Of a DNA stretch of 64,000 nucleotides, positions 44,094 through 53,133 are shown in pieces; position 1 is the first letter of the stretch; each line of letters begins with the position of its first letter. Origin of the DNA: Draconibacterium halophilum (lineage in GTDB: Bacteria > Bacteroidota > Bacteroidia > Bacteroidales > Prolixibacteraceae); the NCBI RefSeq assembly GCF_010448835.1, contig NZ_CP048409.1, positions 1,868,001-1,932,000 of the forward strand, given 5' to 3'. The position numbers and the translations under genes were made by a program. Below the pieces are notes generated by a model. It searched no databases. It saw only the letters and a list, made by a program, of their open reading frames with translations, and was not told where the DNA came from.

Positions 44094-44471
44094 TTAATTG
44101 TTTTCCTGTGGTTTAAAATCTTTTTGTAGTTGTATTAATACAACGATTCCCAATCGTGTTAACGCAAAAACAAGAATTCCGCACAAGGGAGCAACCAATG
44201 CTATCTTTAATCCGTCGGCAAATACACTTGGCGCTACATCTCCCATTGCCTGAACTTTATCGAAAATCGAGATTAGTCCAAAAGTGCGACCTAAGAATCC
44301 CCAGGCTACAGCAAACCAGCTTATCGATTTCATCAATTCAATGGTTTTGTACTTATCGCCTTTTATGATAATACCCCGCACAAACAGCCCGATTAGTACC
44401 AAAAATGCCAGCATAATAATGTAGGTAAAAGCGGGGCCGCCATCGTTTAGTTTGTCAATTATTGAATTCAT
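44094..44471 (-). CDS. ExbB/TolQ/MotA-like small membrane protein
   Basis: This 125-residue protein has three hydrophobic helices. The C-terminal stretch FADGLKIALVAPLCGILVFALTR resembles the helix 2-3 region of MotA/TolQ/ExbB proton channels (Thr/Ala-rich with a Pro). It lacks the long cytoplasmic loop of full ExbB, so it is a truncated member. It is 12 bases ahead of the TPR protein gene on the same strand. No ExbD partner is adjacent. Confidence 0.6.
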   Translation of the reverse strand: MNSIIDKLNDGGPAFTYIIMLAFLVLIGLFVRGIIIKGDKYKTIELMKSISWFAVAWGFLGRTFGLISIFDKVQAMGDVAPSVFADGLKIALVAPLCGILVFALTRLGIVVLIQLQKDFKPQENN

Positions 44472-44683
44472 AACTTTTAGTTTTTAAATAAATACTAATC
44501 AAATGTAAGCCGGAAATTGATTGTATTTATTTTATTGCGACAGATGGACGATTCTGTACGTGTTTTTTCAAAATTACGTTTATAAACCGATAATGAAATG
44601 GTATAAATGCAACAAAGCGAAGAAAACCCGCAATTCGTCGCTAAAAAAATGCCGGTTCATGAAAAATCAGTAGTATTGTATAA

Positions 44684-45769
44684 ATGAACCTTTTGAAGAA
44701 AATAAACTTTAAGACAATCCTTTTCCATTCGCTGTTTTGGGTGGCGGTTTGGTTTTTCTTTTTCTATTTTTTTAGCTACAACTCTGATAAAGTTGATTAT
44801 GCGCTGTGGTTTTCAAGTGGACTATTGCCGCTAACTATTGGTGTTACCTATTTTGTAAATTACCACCTCATTCCCCGTTATCTGCTGGCTAAACGCTACT
44901 GGAAATTTGCCCTTTACAGCTTTTATACTTTCGTCTATATTTCCTACGTTATTTCCTTGCTGATTTATACCTGTCTTATTCTTGTGCTCAAATTTAACCT
45001 GAATGAGATGCCACCAATGAGCAAGAATTTCTTCTTCGTTCTACTGCTGGTTATAATTGTTGTTGGGGTAATTAGTTTTGTAAGCATTCTAAACCAGAGC
45101 TTTAAAACAGCTACTGCAAACAAAGAGTTACAGAATAAAATTCTGGAAACGCAACTTCAGTTAAAAGAGCAGGAACTGCACTATTTAAAACGCCAGATCC
45201 ATCCGCATTTTCTTTTCAATACTTTAAATACAATTTATGGATTTGCCCTGAAGCAGTCGAAACAAACGCCCGATATAATTCTGAAACTTTCGAATTTGCT
45301 GGATTATATTTTGTACCAGGTAAACAAACCACTTGTAAGTTTAAAAGAAGAGGTACTGCATATTCAGGAGTACATTGAGTTGGAAAAAGTGCGTTTTCAG
45401 GATACGTTGAAAGTGGATTTTAGTGCATCTGAAATTAATGATGAAATTCAGGTGGCGCCCATGTTGTTAATACCTTTTGTTGAAAATGCCTTTAAACATG
45501 GTAACTTAGTGAATGGATTTTTGAGGATAAAAATTGAAGTTCGGGTTGACAATGACTGCCTGGAATTTGTGATAGGAAATTCATTTATTCAAGAGGATAA
45601 CGAACATAAAAATGGCGGGCTTGGGCTGTTGAATATCCGAAAACGGCTGGATTTAAATTACCCGAATAATTATGAGCTTACAAACGAAATAAAAGAGAAT
45701 TGGTACTTTGCAAAACTTGTGATTTGCGACCTGACAAAAACAAAACAATCAGACCGGGGAGATGAGTAA
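44684..45769 (+). CDS. LytS-type sensor histidine kinase
   Basis: This 361-residue protein has four membrane helices in its first 135 residues, then a coiled-coil linker (residues 140-168) and the HisKA-like pfam06580 domain with the phospho-acceptor His175 in LKRQIHPHFLFNTLNTIYG. The ATPase N box is PFVENAFKHG, and the G box is KNGGLGLLNIRKRL. It regulates the LytTR regulator encoded directly after it, with an 8-base overlap of start and stop, so they form a coupled two-component pair. The sensed signal is unknown; membrane sensing is likely. Confidence 0.88.
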   Translation: MNLLKKINFKTILFHSLFWVAVWFFFFYFFSYNSDKVDYALWFSSGLLPLTIGVTYFVNYHLIPRYLLAKRYWKFALYSFYTFVYISYVISLLIYTCLILVLKFNLNEMPPMSKNFFFVLLLVIIVVGVISFVSILNQSFKTATANKELQNKILETQLQLKEQELHYLKRQIHPHFLFNTLNTIYGFALKQSKQTPDIILKLSNLLDYILYQVNKPLVSLKEEVLHIQEYIELEKVRFQDTLKVDFSASEINDEIQVAPMLLIPFVENAFKHGNLVNGFLRIKIEVRVDNDCLEFVIGNSFIQEDNEHKNGGLGLLNIRKRLDLNYPNNYELTNEIKENWYFAKLVICDLTKTKQSDRGDE

Positions 45770-46472
45770 AATACGTTGCATTATAGTCGATGACGAGCCC
45801 ATGGCACGCGAAATTCTGGAGAGCCATCTCCGGAAGATCGAAACCGTTGAAGTGGTGGCGTTGTGTAAAAATGCCATCGAGGCATTTAATGTGATCAGCA
45901 GTCAGCCTATCGATTTGGTTTTTCTCGATATAAATATGCCGGAGATTTCGGGCTTGTCATTCGCCAAATCCATTAATAATTCGGTAAAAGTGATTTTTAC
46001 AACAGCTTACCGCGAATATGCTGTTGATGGTTTTGATTTACAGGCGGTAGATTATTTGCTAAAACCTATTTCGTTTGGCCGCCTGATGCAAAGTATCAAC
46101 AAATACCTGAGCGAAAATCAGCAGGTGGATTTTGACGAGCCGGCACGGATTGAGCCCGAACAAAGCGAATCGATATTTGTGCGCTCCGACCGGAAAATGA
46201 TAAAAATTAATTTCCCGGAAATCCTTTACATTGAAAGTCTTGCCGATTATATTAAAATACACCTGGTTGATAAAACAGTTGTAACGCGAGAAACTATTTC
46301 CAGCATCGAAGCCAAATTACCTCAACAGGATTTTCTGCGCGTGCATCGTTCGTTTATAGTGGCTGTTAATGCCATCAACTCATTCACTTCAGAAATAATC
46401 GAAATTGGTAAAAAGCAAATACCGGTAAGCCGCAGTTATAAAGATGTGGTGCTACATAAGCTTCAGTTTTGA
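45762..46472 (+). CDS. LytTR-family response regulator
   Basis: The 236-residue protein has a CheY-like receiver (acidic DD10-11, phospho-acceptor Asp56 in LVFLDINMP, Lys101) and a C-terminal LytTR DNA-binding domain (IFVRSDRKMIKINFPEILYI, LRVHRSFIVAVNAINSF). It overlaps the LytS kinase gene by 8 bases. LytTR regulators bind direct repeats and activate transcription; a target is not identified, as the next gene downstream has its own promoter. Confidence 0.9.
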   Translation: MSKIRCIIVDDEPMAREILESHLRKIETVEVVALCKNAIEAFNVISSQPIDLVFLDINMPEISGLSFAKSINNSVKVIFTTAYREYAVDGFDLQAVDYLLKPISFGRLMQSINKYLSENQQVDFDEPARIEPEQSESIFVRSDRKMIKINFPEILYIESLADYIKIHLVDKTVVTRETISSIEAKLPQQDFLRVHRSFIVAVNAINSFTSEIIEIGKKQIPVSRSYKDVVLHKLQF

Positions 46473-46804
46473 AATCTTTAAGTCAGTGTTAATGTCTGTA
46501 TTTCAGTATAAAAATCGCATCACTTGTCTGGAATATTAATCGAGATAAATATCCGTATACGTACCTATTTAGGCTGACAGCCTAATTTATTTCAGCCCAT
46601 TGGCAAGCGGATGCGATGCCTTGGGTATATTTTCAGCCCGATGTCATCCATTTTGTCAGTCTGCGCAAGGCGCTGCCTTAGGTTGAAATCAGTTGTTCTT
46701 TCAGGACGAAAAAATTAATTGGGTTACCATTAGGATAATTATTTTAATTGATATGACCGTGCAGTCATTTTTATTTCTATATTTGTGACCACGTAGTCAT
46801 TGTT
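46473..46804 (+). promoter_or_regulatory. Intergenic region with two TetR operators and a promoter
   Basis: Two near-identical 14-bp inverted repeats TGAC-N6-GTCA occur at 46754-46767 (TGACCGTGCAGTCA) and 46786-46799 (TGACCACGTAGTCA), 32 bases apart. A -7 box TATATTTG lies between them at 46778-46785, immediately before the second repeat. This strongly suggests autoregulation of the TetR gene at 46805. Further upstream TAGGCT-GAC-AGCCTA (46570-46584) is a small hairpin; the rest is not recognised. Confidence 0.75.
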
Positions 46805-47464
46805 ATGCCAAAAGAGACATTTATAAAGCTAAAAGAGGAAAAGAAAAAGCAAATTACAGATGCTTTTTTAAGGGAGTTCGCGGTGAAAACCTACGACGAA
46901 GCTTCCATATCTATGGTGGTGAAACAACTGGGAATTGCCAAAGGTAGTGTTTACCAGTATTTCAACGATAAACTTGATTTGTTTATGTATTTGGTAGGTG
47001 AATCGGTGGCGGTAAAGTCTCGGTACACAGCTTCATTAAAAAGAGAGGACTACTCTGATTTCTGGACTTATTTTTCTGATTTGTATGTATATGGATTTCA
47101 GTTCGATGATGAAAACCCCTTGCAAAGTCATTTTTTGCATAACCTTACACAAAACCTCAATTCACCTTCCATAAAACATTTGTACAACGAGTTGCTGTCG
47201 CAGGTTGTGACAGGGTTTGAGAAGATGGCGGAATATGAGGTGCAAGAGGGCTTGTTTCGTTCTGATATTCCGGTAAAAACACAAGGATTTTTTCTGTATA
47301 AAATCGGTATCAGTATCCAGGAACAGTTGGAAGTAACCGGCGTAATCAATCCGAAGGAAAGTATAAAAACGCAACAGCCGGTTTATTTCGGAAAAAAGAA
47401 CGATTTAATGGAGGTTGTTGCTGACTATATTAAACTGGCCAAACCGGCTTTTGATAAAAACTAA
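46805..47464 (+). CDS. TetR/AcrR-family repressor of the ABC exporter operon
   Basis: The 219-residue protein has an N-terminal HTH (residues ~10-55; KKQITDAFLREFAVKTYDEA, MVVKQLGIAKGSVYQYFND) and a helical ligand domain with a few aromatic residues lining a hydrophobic pocket. It starts 5 bases after the second of two TGAC-N6-GTCA operators. The ABC exporter genes follow directly (4 bases from stop to start of the ATPase), so it is most likely a drug- or lipid-responsive repressor of that operon. Confidence 0.88.
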   Translation: MPKETFIKLKEEKKKQITDAFLREFAVKTYDEASISMVVKQLGIAKGSVYQYFNDKLDLFMYLVGESVAVKSRYTASLKREDYSDFWTYFSDLYVYGFQFDDENPLQSHFLHNLTQNLNSPSIKHLYNELLSQVVTGFEKMAEYEVQEGLFRSDIPVKTQGFFLYKIGISIQEQLEVTGVINPKESIKTQQPVYFGKKNDLMEVVADYIKLAKPAFDKN

Positions 47465-47468
47465 ACGA

Positions 47469-48323
47469 ATGATACAAGTTGAAAATTTGGTGTTTCAATA
47501 CCCCGGAAACGATGGGCCAACATTAAAAGGTCTTGATTTTTCCATTAAAAAAGGGGAGATATTTGGCTTTCTAGGTCCTTCGGGAGCGGGGAAAAGTACC
47601 GCGCAAAAAGTGTTGTATAAAATTCTGGAGGGCTACAAAGGACAAGTGAATATTGATGGGAAAAATCTTTCGGAGTGGAATAATTCTTATTTCGAACGTA
47701 TTGGAGTAGGATTTGAGTTGCCCAATCATTACCAGAAATTAACGGGGAGGGAAAACCTGGAGTTGTTTGCTGCTTTTTATCCAAACAGCGCGAAAAAAAC
47801 GATGTTGGAACTTTTTGAAATGGTTGACCTGCAGGACGCCATGGATAAACCGGTTGAAACCTATTCGAAAGGCATGAAAATGCGCCTGAATTTTATTCGC
47901 GCCATTCAGCACGATCCTGATATTTTGTTTTTTGATGAGCCAACCACCGGTCTTGATCCGGTAAATGCACACAAAATAAAACAGCATATTCTGGATTTGA
48001 AAAACTGTGGAAAAACCATTTTTGTAACCACGCACAGTATGGAAACTGCAGATGGTATCTGCGATCGTGTATCGTTTATTGTGGATGGGAAACTGGTGCT
48101 GACCGATACACCACGAAACCTGAAAAGCAGTTATGGGAAAGAAGCTGTTAAAGTTGATTTAAAAAGTGGCAAATCAGAGGAATTTCCGCTGAAGAATCTG
48201 GGTGTTAATCCGGAATTTCTGGACTTTATAAAAAAGGATGCGGTAAAGCGTATTCATACGCTTGAAGCTACTTTGGAAGAGGTTTTTATACGTGTAACCG
48301 GAAAATCACTCGATCATGAATAG
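47469..48323 (+). CDS. ABC exporter ATP-binding protein
   Basis: From ATG 47469 (MIQVENLVFQYPGN) the protein is 284 residues. Walker A is GFLGPSGAGKSTAQK, the signature is ETYSKGMKMRL, and Walker B with switch His is ILFFDEPTTGLDP and TTHSMET. The C-terminal segment (AVKVDLKSGKSEEFPL and beyond) is the extension typical of ABC-2 drug exporters. It overlaps the next permease gene by 8 bases. It is in the TetR-controlled operon 46805-49735. Confidence 0.93.
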   Translation: MIQVENLVFQYPGNDGPTLKGLDFSIKKGEIFGFLGPSGAGKSTAQKVLYKILEGYKGQVNIDGKNLSEWNNSYFERIGVGFELPNHYQKLTGRENLELFAAFYPNSAKKTMLELFEMVDLQDAMDKPVETYSKGMKMRLNFIRAIQHDPDILFFDEPTTGLDPVNAHKIKQHILDLKNCGKTIFVTTHSMETADGICDRVSFIVDGKLVLTDTPRNLKSSYGKEAVKVDLKSGKSEEFPLKNLGVNPEFLDFIKKDAVKRIHTLEATLEEVFIRVTGKSLDHE

Positions 48324-49014
48324 CTTTGGTTCGCAATTAAAATGGCAGTTTGTTTTGCTGCAAAAGAATAGCATTATCGCGGTCAGTTTTGCGGTAACGC
48401 TGATGTACGGGCTCGTGCTGTATTTCCTGCGTGATATTAATGGTTTGGATAAATTGGTGGTAGCACTTGTTTTGAATGATCCGTCGGTAATTGGTTACTT
48501 TTTTATTGCATTGTCCATTTATATCGAGCTGAAACATCAGATTTTGCAGGCAATATTTGTAACGCCCTTCAACTTGCATCATTTGCTGATCTCAAAAGTT
48601 ATTTCCATTTCTCTGATTGGCGCGGTTTGCTCCCTGGGACTGGCTTTTTCAGTAAAAGGATTCGATTTTAATATTGTCCTGTTTGCTATTGGCTCGCTTG
48701 CTATTTCTGTTCTTTCAGCTTTGCTGGGATTGTATATGCTTACTTTTTCAGATGAGATCTTAAAGTTTACCATGACTTCCATTCCCGTATTCCTTGTATT
48801 TGTAAACCTGCCGCTCATTCAATATCTCGGAGTATTGGAGTTGGGCGTAGTGAAATATATTCTCCCCATTCAGGGAAGTCTCGACCTGATAGATTACGCG
48901 GTTAGCGGCACGACAGTTAATTTTGTTTATGCCGTTGTTTCTATCGTTGTTTTTATTCCGCTTTTTTACTGGATGGCATTTCGCCGCTTTTCAAGCAAAA
49001 TCGTTCACCAATAA
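48316..49014 (+). CDS. ABC-2 type exporter permease, subunit 1
   Basis: This 232-residue protein has six hydrophobic helices (for example IIAVSFAVTLMYGLVLYFLR, VSISLIGAVCSLGLAFSVKG) and no other domain. The start is 8 bases inside the ATPase gene, so translation is coupled. Together with the next gene it makes a heterodimeric exporter of the type responsible for fluoroquinolone or other drug export; the actual substrate is unknown. Note the ATPase is shared. Confidence 0.83.
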   Translation: MNSFGSQLKWQFVLLQKNSIIAVSFAVTLMYGLVLYFLRDINGLDKLVVALVLNDPSVIGYFFIALSIYIELKHQILQAIFVTPFNLHHLLISKVISISLIGAVCSLGLAFSVKGFDFNIVLFAIGSLAISVLSALLGLYMLTFSDEILKFTMTSIPVFLVFVNLPLIQYLGVLELGVVKYILPIQGSLDLIDYAVSGTTVNFVYAVVSIVVFIPLFYWMAFRRFSSKIVHQ

Positions 49015-49024
49015 AACACGAGAA

Positions 49025-49735
49025 ATGAAAAAGATTTTAAAACTGGCTTTTACTGATTTTAAGCTGATCTTTCGCGATCCGTCGTTAAAATCGTTTTTAA
49101 TATTGCCTCTTGTTTTGTTTGCACTGATAATCTGGGCAGTACCGCCACTTCTTGAAGAATATGTTTTTCTTGTTCCGTATCTTTCTTTGTTTTTGGTGGT
49201 TGCTGTTATTGAAAATACCCAACTATTTTGTTTTATAAATACAATGGTGTTGATCGACGAGAAAGAATCGGAAGTGGCTAAAGTCTATGGCATTGTACCG
49301 CTGAGCAAACTGGAATACATCGTTTCCCGTTTTTTGATACCGTATTTATTCACCGTAGCTTTGAACCTGATTTTATTGTTCGTTCAAACCATTTGCGAAC
49401 TTTCGGTAGTCTCCATATTGCTTATCTCGTTTTTGGCGGCCCTGGTGGTTCCGGTTTATGCATTAGCTGTAAATTCAATAGTGCAAAACCGTATGCAGGG
49501 AATGGTTTATGTAAAAGCTTTTAATATGCTGGTATTGATTCCGGTAGCCGCTTTTTTTGTGCCGGATAAATTTGTGCATTTGTTTGGCGTATTTCCAACG
49601 CACTGGGTATTTCAATCCATCCATGTTGCTACACAAAGTTTGTCGATTGGTTTACATGCAGCCATCGGTTTTGTATTCCTTTTGACTTTACTGTGGTTGG
49701 TTAGTCGTATTTTTATTCGGAAACACTTTGGTTAG
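49025..49735 (+). CDS. ABC-2 type exporter permease, subunit 2
   Basis: From ATG 49025 (MKKILKLAFTDFKLIFRDPS) the protein is 236 residues, six helices, typical ABC-2 start with an N-terminal amphipathic coupling stretch. The frame is open upstream to 48923 inside the previous gene, but that part is not the real start. It lies 10 bases after subunit 1. The four-gene set is TetR - ATPase - permease - permease. Confidence 0.85.
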   Translation: MKKILKLAFTDFKLIFRDPSLKSFLILPLVLFALIIWAVPPLLEEYVFLVPYLSLFLVVAVIENTQLFCFINTMVLIDEKESEVAKVYGIVPLSKLEYIVSRFLIPYLFTVALNLILLFVQTICELSVVSILLISFLAALVVPVYALAVNSIVQNRMQGMVYVKAFNMLVLIPVAAFFVPDKFVHLFGVFPTHWVFQSIHVATQSLSIGLHAAIGFVFLLTLLWLVSRIFIRKHFG

Positions 49736-49752
49736 AAGTGAGCCGGTGTTAT

Positions 49753-50505
49753 TTACCAATCGCCACTCAGTCCATCTTCAAGAGCTTTTTTGTAGCTCTC
49801 GCGTTTAAATTCGTATAGGAACGGTGCTTTGTGTGCTCCGCCTGTTTTCCGCTCATTCAGCTTGTTCAGAATTTTATACGATAAAATCTTGCGTTGAAAA
49901 TTTCTACGGTCGAGTTCGCGTCCTAAAATCGTTTCGTACAACTTTTGCAATTGCGGCATGGTAAATTTGCGGGGCAGCAGTTTTAATCCAATAGGTTGCT
50001 GGTTAAGTTGTATGCGCAACGTTGTTAGCGCTTTATCGATAATGTTTTTGTGGTCGAGATACATCTCAATATCGGCAAACGGGCTGATCCATTCGCAGGC
50101 CTCTGAAAGTGCATCGGGTTGTGGATTTACTTTCGAAAACTCAACCAATGCATAAAATCCAATTGAAATGAATCGTTTTTTAAAGAATTCGACAACCTCT
50201 GGCGGTTCATTTTCTAAAAATTCAGGATTGGGCTTTTGGGGTTTATTCCTGTCCGGATTGCTGAATACTTTAAATTGCTTCAGAAAAATGTTATCCAGTC
50301 CGGTTCGTTCTTTTAACGTTCGCTCTGCTGCTTGTTCCAGTGTCTCGTCGTATTTTAAAAATCCTCCGGGTAAACCGTAGGCTTTTGTGTGTTTTAAACG
50401 TAGCATTAAAACCTTTAGTTCGTTGTCGTGAAAACCAAATATTACACAATCGAGAGAAATATGATCGAGAACTTCCGAAACCTTTATATGATGATTAGTT
50501 GCCAA
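49753..50505 (-). CDS. Nudix-fold transcriptional regulator (NrtR/AraR-type) with degenerate Nudix box
   Basis: This 250-residue protein has an N-terminal Nudix domain (residues ~15-150) and a C-terminal winged helix (residues ~170-235; MPQLQKLYETILGRELDRRN, then FQRKILSYKILNKLNE). The Nudix box at 48-70 reads GGFLKYDETLEQAAERTLKE, then RTGL, so two Glu of the REUXEE core are Thr63 and Arg67. Loss of these catalytic acids is expected where the domain only binds a ligand, as in Bacteroidota sugar regulators of this class. It may sense a sugar or nucleotide-like ligand. A 19-bp palindrome lies 75 bases upstream of its start. The next gene is the AraC rhamnose regulator. Confidence 0.85.
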   Translation of the reverse strand: MATNHHIKVSEVLDHISLDCVIFGFHDNELKVLMLRLKHTKAYGLPGGFLKYDETLEQAAERTLKERTGLDNIFLKQFKVFSNPDRNKPQKPNPEFLENEPPEVVEFFKKRFISIGFYALVEFSKVNPQPDALSEACEWISPFADIEMYLDHKNIIDKALTTLRIQLNQQPIGLKLLPRKFTMPQLQKLYETILGRELDRRNFQRKILSYKILNKLNERKTGGAHKAPFLYEFKRESYKKALEDGLSGDW

Positions 50506-50579
50506 TTTTTAAATATTTTATAAAGTGCAAATTAACCGATTTTTTTTTGAATCTGCGTATTCTGTGCAAACCTAGCTTT

Positions 50580-50598
50580 ATTGGCGATTAACGCCAAT
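50580..50598. promoter_or_regulatory. 19-bp palindrome (ATTGGCG-N5-CGCCAAT), candidate operator of the Nudix regulator
   Basis: ATTGGCG (50580-50586) and CGCCAAT (50592-50598) are exact complements. It lies between the Nudix gene (50505) and the AraC gene (50668), about 75 bases ahead of the Nudix ATG. It could also act as an RNA hairpin ending the AraC transcript. Confidence 0.55.
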
Positions 50599-50667
50599 GA
50601 CTTTTTACGCCATTTAAAAGAATGTAACACGAATACCTATATTCAATTTATAGAACCTTTTAGTTGA

Positions 50668-51543
50668 TCAATTCAGACGTTTGCGAAATTCGGAAGGGTT
50701 CATTCCTACTTTCTTTTTAAAGATCAAACTGAAATAGTGAATGGTTTGAAAACCAAGCTCCAGACTGATCTCTTTAATACTTTTGTCGGTAGAAATTAAC
50801 AACTCCTTTGCCCTGATGATTCGTAGCTGCAAATGATACTGTCCCGGAGAAACACCCGTGTATTTTTTAAACATTTTCCGGAAATAGGAGTACCCAACAT
50901 TATGCTGGCGCGCCAACTCTTCCAGGTCGAATTCCTGTGCAGCATTTTGGCGCATTTCAAAACGCACCTCCTCAATTACTTTGGCAATATGTTTCCCTGA
51001 GAATCCTTTTCGTTTTTCGAATGATACGATATACCCCAACAGTTTTACAACCATTCCGGATGCTATTTGCTGAAATCCGGGGCGCTCTTTCTCCACCAGA
51101 TCATTAATTTTCAAATAGGTATCAATAATTTCTTCTTTAATTCCGCATTGTATAACAGGCTGTCTGCGCGAGAATGCCGGGTTTTTTAAAAGCTCATCGG
51201 CAATCTGGCCTTTAAATCCAACATAGTTTTCTATCCACCCGGTTTTTTTTAGCGGACGGTAACGGTGCCACTGGTTGGGGAAGATTAAGATTAAACTCCC
51301 CGGTTTTACCTGAAATTTTTCGTGCTCATTCTCAAAAATACCGCTTCCTTCGGTAATATAGTTGAGCTGGTATTCGTCCAAAATCCTTCCAGTTTTCCAG
51401 TCAAAATAATATTTTGAAGGATGTTTTTGCGGCGGATACAAAGTTTCCGGCTTTATGCGTGCCGTTCCTGCAACACTTAAATATAAACCCCAATTTATAT
51501 CGTCCTCTGCAGTTGTAAGATATTTAAAATAGTCCTTGCTCAT
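50668..51543 (-). CDS. AraC-family transcriptional regulator (RhaR/RhaS-like)
   Basis: The 291-residue protein has an AraC-type N-terminal cupin ligand domain (EYQLNYITEGSGIFENEHEK, FQVKPGSLILIFPNQWHRYR) and a C-terminal two-HTH domain (FDLEELARQHNVGYSYFRKM, ISLELGFQTIHYFSLIFKKK). It is divergent from rhaT with 127 bases between, and the rhamnose genes follow, so rhamnose-dependent activation is a good inference. I see no obvious direct-repeat operator. Confidence 0.85.
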   Translation of the reverse strand: MSKDYFKYLTTAEDDINWGLYLSVAGTARIKPETLYPPQKHPSKYYFDWKTGRILDEYQLNYITEGSGIFENEHEKFQVKPGSLILIFPNQWHRYRPLKKTGWIENYVGFKGQIADELLKNPAFSRRQPVIQCGIKEEIIDTYLKINDLVEKERPGFQQIASGMVVKLLGYIVSFEKRKGFSGKHIAKVIEEVRFEMRQNAAQEFDLEELARQHNVGYSYFRKMFKKYTGVSPGQYHLQLRIIRAKELLISTDKSIKEISLELGFQTIHYFSLIFKKKVGMNPSEFRKRLN

Positions 51544-51583
51544 AGTTGTGCCAAAAAATATAAATAATTTGCCAATTTCTGTA

Positions 51584-51614
51584 TTGTTTTCACTAAAAAA
51601 TGCAAATATTTTTG
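51584..51614 (+). promoter_or_regulatory. rhaT promoter (TTG-N20-TATTTTTG)
   Basis: TTG at 51584-51586, a 20-base spacer and TATTTTTG at 51607-51614. The start would be about 50 bases before the rhaT ATG. Confidence 0.65.
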
Positions 51615-51670
51615 GATCATCAAATCGAACTAAAATGTATCAATTTAATTAAACCATAAAATTAATCAAT

Positions 51671-52798
51671 ATGCAAGCTCTACTTGGAATTATTTTTCAT
51701 TCGCTTGGCGGAATGGCATCAGGAAGCTGGTACATGCCTTATAACTGGGTGAATAAATGGCGTTGGGAAATCTACTGGATTGTCGGTGGTATTTTCTCCT
51801 GGCTAATTATGCCTTATTTAGCCGTTGTTTTAACTATCCCAGATTGGCAGGGAATTCTTCAATCAGCTCAGGGACCTGTTATCAGAAATACTTTTATTAT
51901 GGGTTTGCTTTGGGGGGTAGGAGGACTTACTTATGGCCTTGCAATTCGTTATTTGGGCATGTCCTTGGGTAATTCTGTTTTATTAGGAATTACGTCTGTG
52001 GTCGGGTCGCTGGGTTTACCGATATTACGTAATATTCCCGGAATGGCAGAGTTGCTTCCCGATGGACTTTCATTTTCTGACCTTTTTAGTACTACCGGTG
52101 GTAGAATAGTGTTGTTAGGTATAGTTATCCTGGTGGTCGGTATTATTCTTAGCGGACGTGCAGGTATTATAAAGGATAAGGATCTGGCCGGGAACAAAGA
52201 GGGTGTTAATAAAGAATTTAAACTTGCCAAAGGCCTAATAATTGCAGTTGTATCAGGTGTTTTAAGTGCATTCTTTAGTTTCGGAATCGATACCGGAAAA
52301 GAAATGGCCGAAGTAGCCCGGTCGATGGCTGTGGAGCAAAACTATTCTTTCGTGAGTGAATCGGTAGGCGGATTTAAATACCTCTTCGAAAACAACATTA
52401 TATTTTTTGTGATTCTGTGGGGTGGTCTAACAACTAACCTGATCTGGTCGGTTGCACTGATCTTTAAAAATAAAACAGGCGGCGACTTTATTGACAGGAA
52501 AACGCCGTTACTGAGAAACTATCTTTTTTGTGCACTCGCCGGAACTACATGGTTTCTTCAGTTCTTCTTTTATGGAATGGGCGAAACCAAAATTGGCAAC
52601 GGTGCCAGTTCGTGGACACTTCACATGGCTACCATTATACTTACGGCCAACTTGTGGGGATTTTACAGAAAAGAGTGGCGAAGTGTTTCCAGAAGAGCTT
52701 TTAATATGATTCTTTTTGGAATCGGAACCATTCTTTTATCGGTAATCGTAATAGGAGCGGCCAAATGGCTATATCCTGAATTAAATGCTTTAGGATAA
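51671..52798 (+). CDS. rhaT: L-rhamnose:H+ symporter
   Basis: This 375-residue membrane protein has ten helices in the RhaT (drug/metabolite transporter) fold. Family signatures seen: IFHSLGGMASGSWYMPYN at the N-terminus, VGGIFSWLIMPYLAV, LGITSVVGSLGLPIL and GVLSAFFSFGIDTGKEMAE. It imports L-rhamnose with a proton. The downstream rhaM starts at the last base of its stop (TAATG), so translation is coupled. Confidence 0.93.
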   Translation: MQALLGIIFHSLGGMASGSWYMPYNWVNKWRWEIYWIVGGIFSWLIMPYLAVVLTIPDWQGILQSAQGPVIRNTFIMGLLWGVGGLTYGLAIRYLGMSLGNSVLLGITSVVGSLGLPILRNIPGMAELLPDGLSFSDLFSTTGGRIVLLGIVILVVGIILSGRAGIIKDKDLAGNKEGVNKEFKLAKGLIIAVVSGVLSAFFSFGIDTGKEMAEVARSMAVEQNYSFVSESVGGFKYLFENNIIFFVILWGGLTTNLIWSVALIFKNKTGGDFIDRKTPLLRNYLFCALAGTTWFLQFFFYGMGETKIGNGASSWTLHMATIILTANLWGFYRKEWRSVSRRAFNMILFGIGTILLSVIVIGAAKWLYPELNALG

Positions 52799-53112
52799 TG
52801 AAACGTTTAGCTTTTAAAATGTACCTCAACGAAGGGCAGAAAGAGGAATATATAAAACGTCATTATGAAATATGGCCGGAACTAAAGCAGCTGTTAAAAG
52901 AGGCGGGCGTTTGCGAATATTCCATTTTTTTGGATGAGGAAACCAATACCTTGTTTGCCTTTCAGAAAGTAAATGGTGACGGAGGCTCGCAGGATTTGGG
53001 GCAAAAAGAGATCGTACAAAAGTGGTGGGCTTACATGAAAGATATCATGAAGTCGAACCCCGATAATTCGCCAGTGTCTGTTCCGCTGGAAGAAGTTTTT
53101 TACATGGAATAG
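52798..53112 (+). CDS. rhaM: L-rhamnose mutarotase
   Basis: The 104-residue protein interconverts alpha and beta anomers of L-rhamnose. The family core is seen in RLAFKMYLNEGQKEEYIKRH and YEIWPELKQLLKEAGVCEYS, with the catalytic His in the first, and ending KDIMKSNPDNSPVSVPLEEV and FYME. The start overlaps the rhaT stop by one base and rhaA begins 21 bases after its stop. Confidence 0.95.
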   Translation: MKRLAFKMYLNEGQKEEYIKRHYEIWPELKQLLKEAGVCEYSIFLDEETNTLFAFQKVNGDGGSQDLGQKEIVQKWWAYMKDIMKSNPDNSPVSVPLEEVFYME

Positions 53113-53133
53113 TTAGAAACAAATAAAACAATT

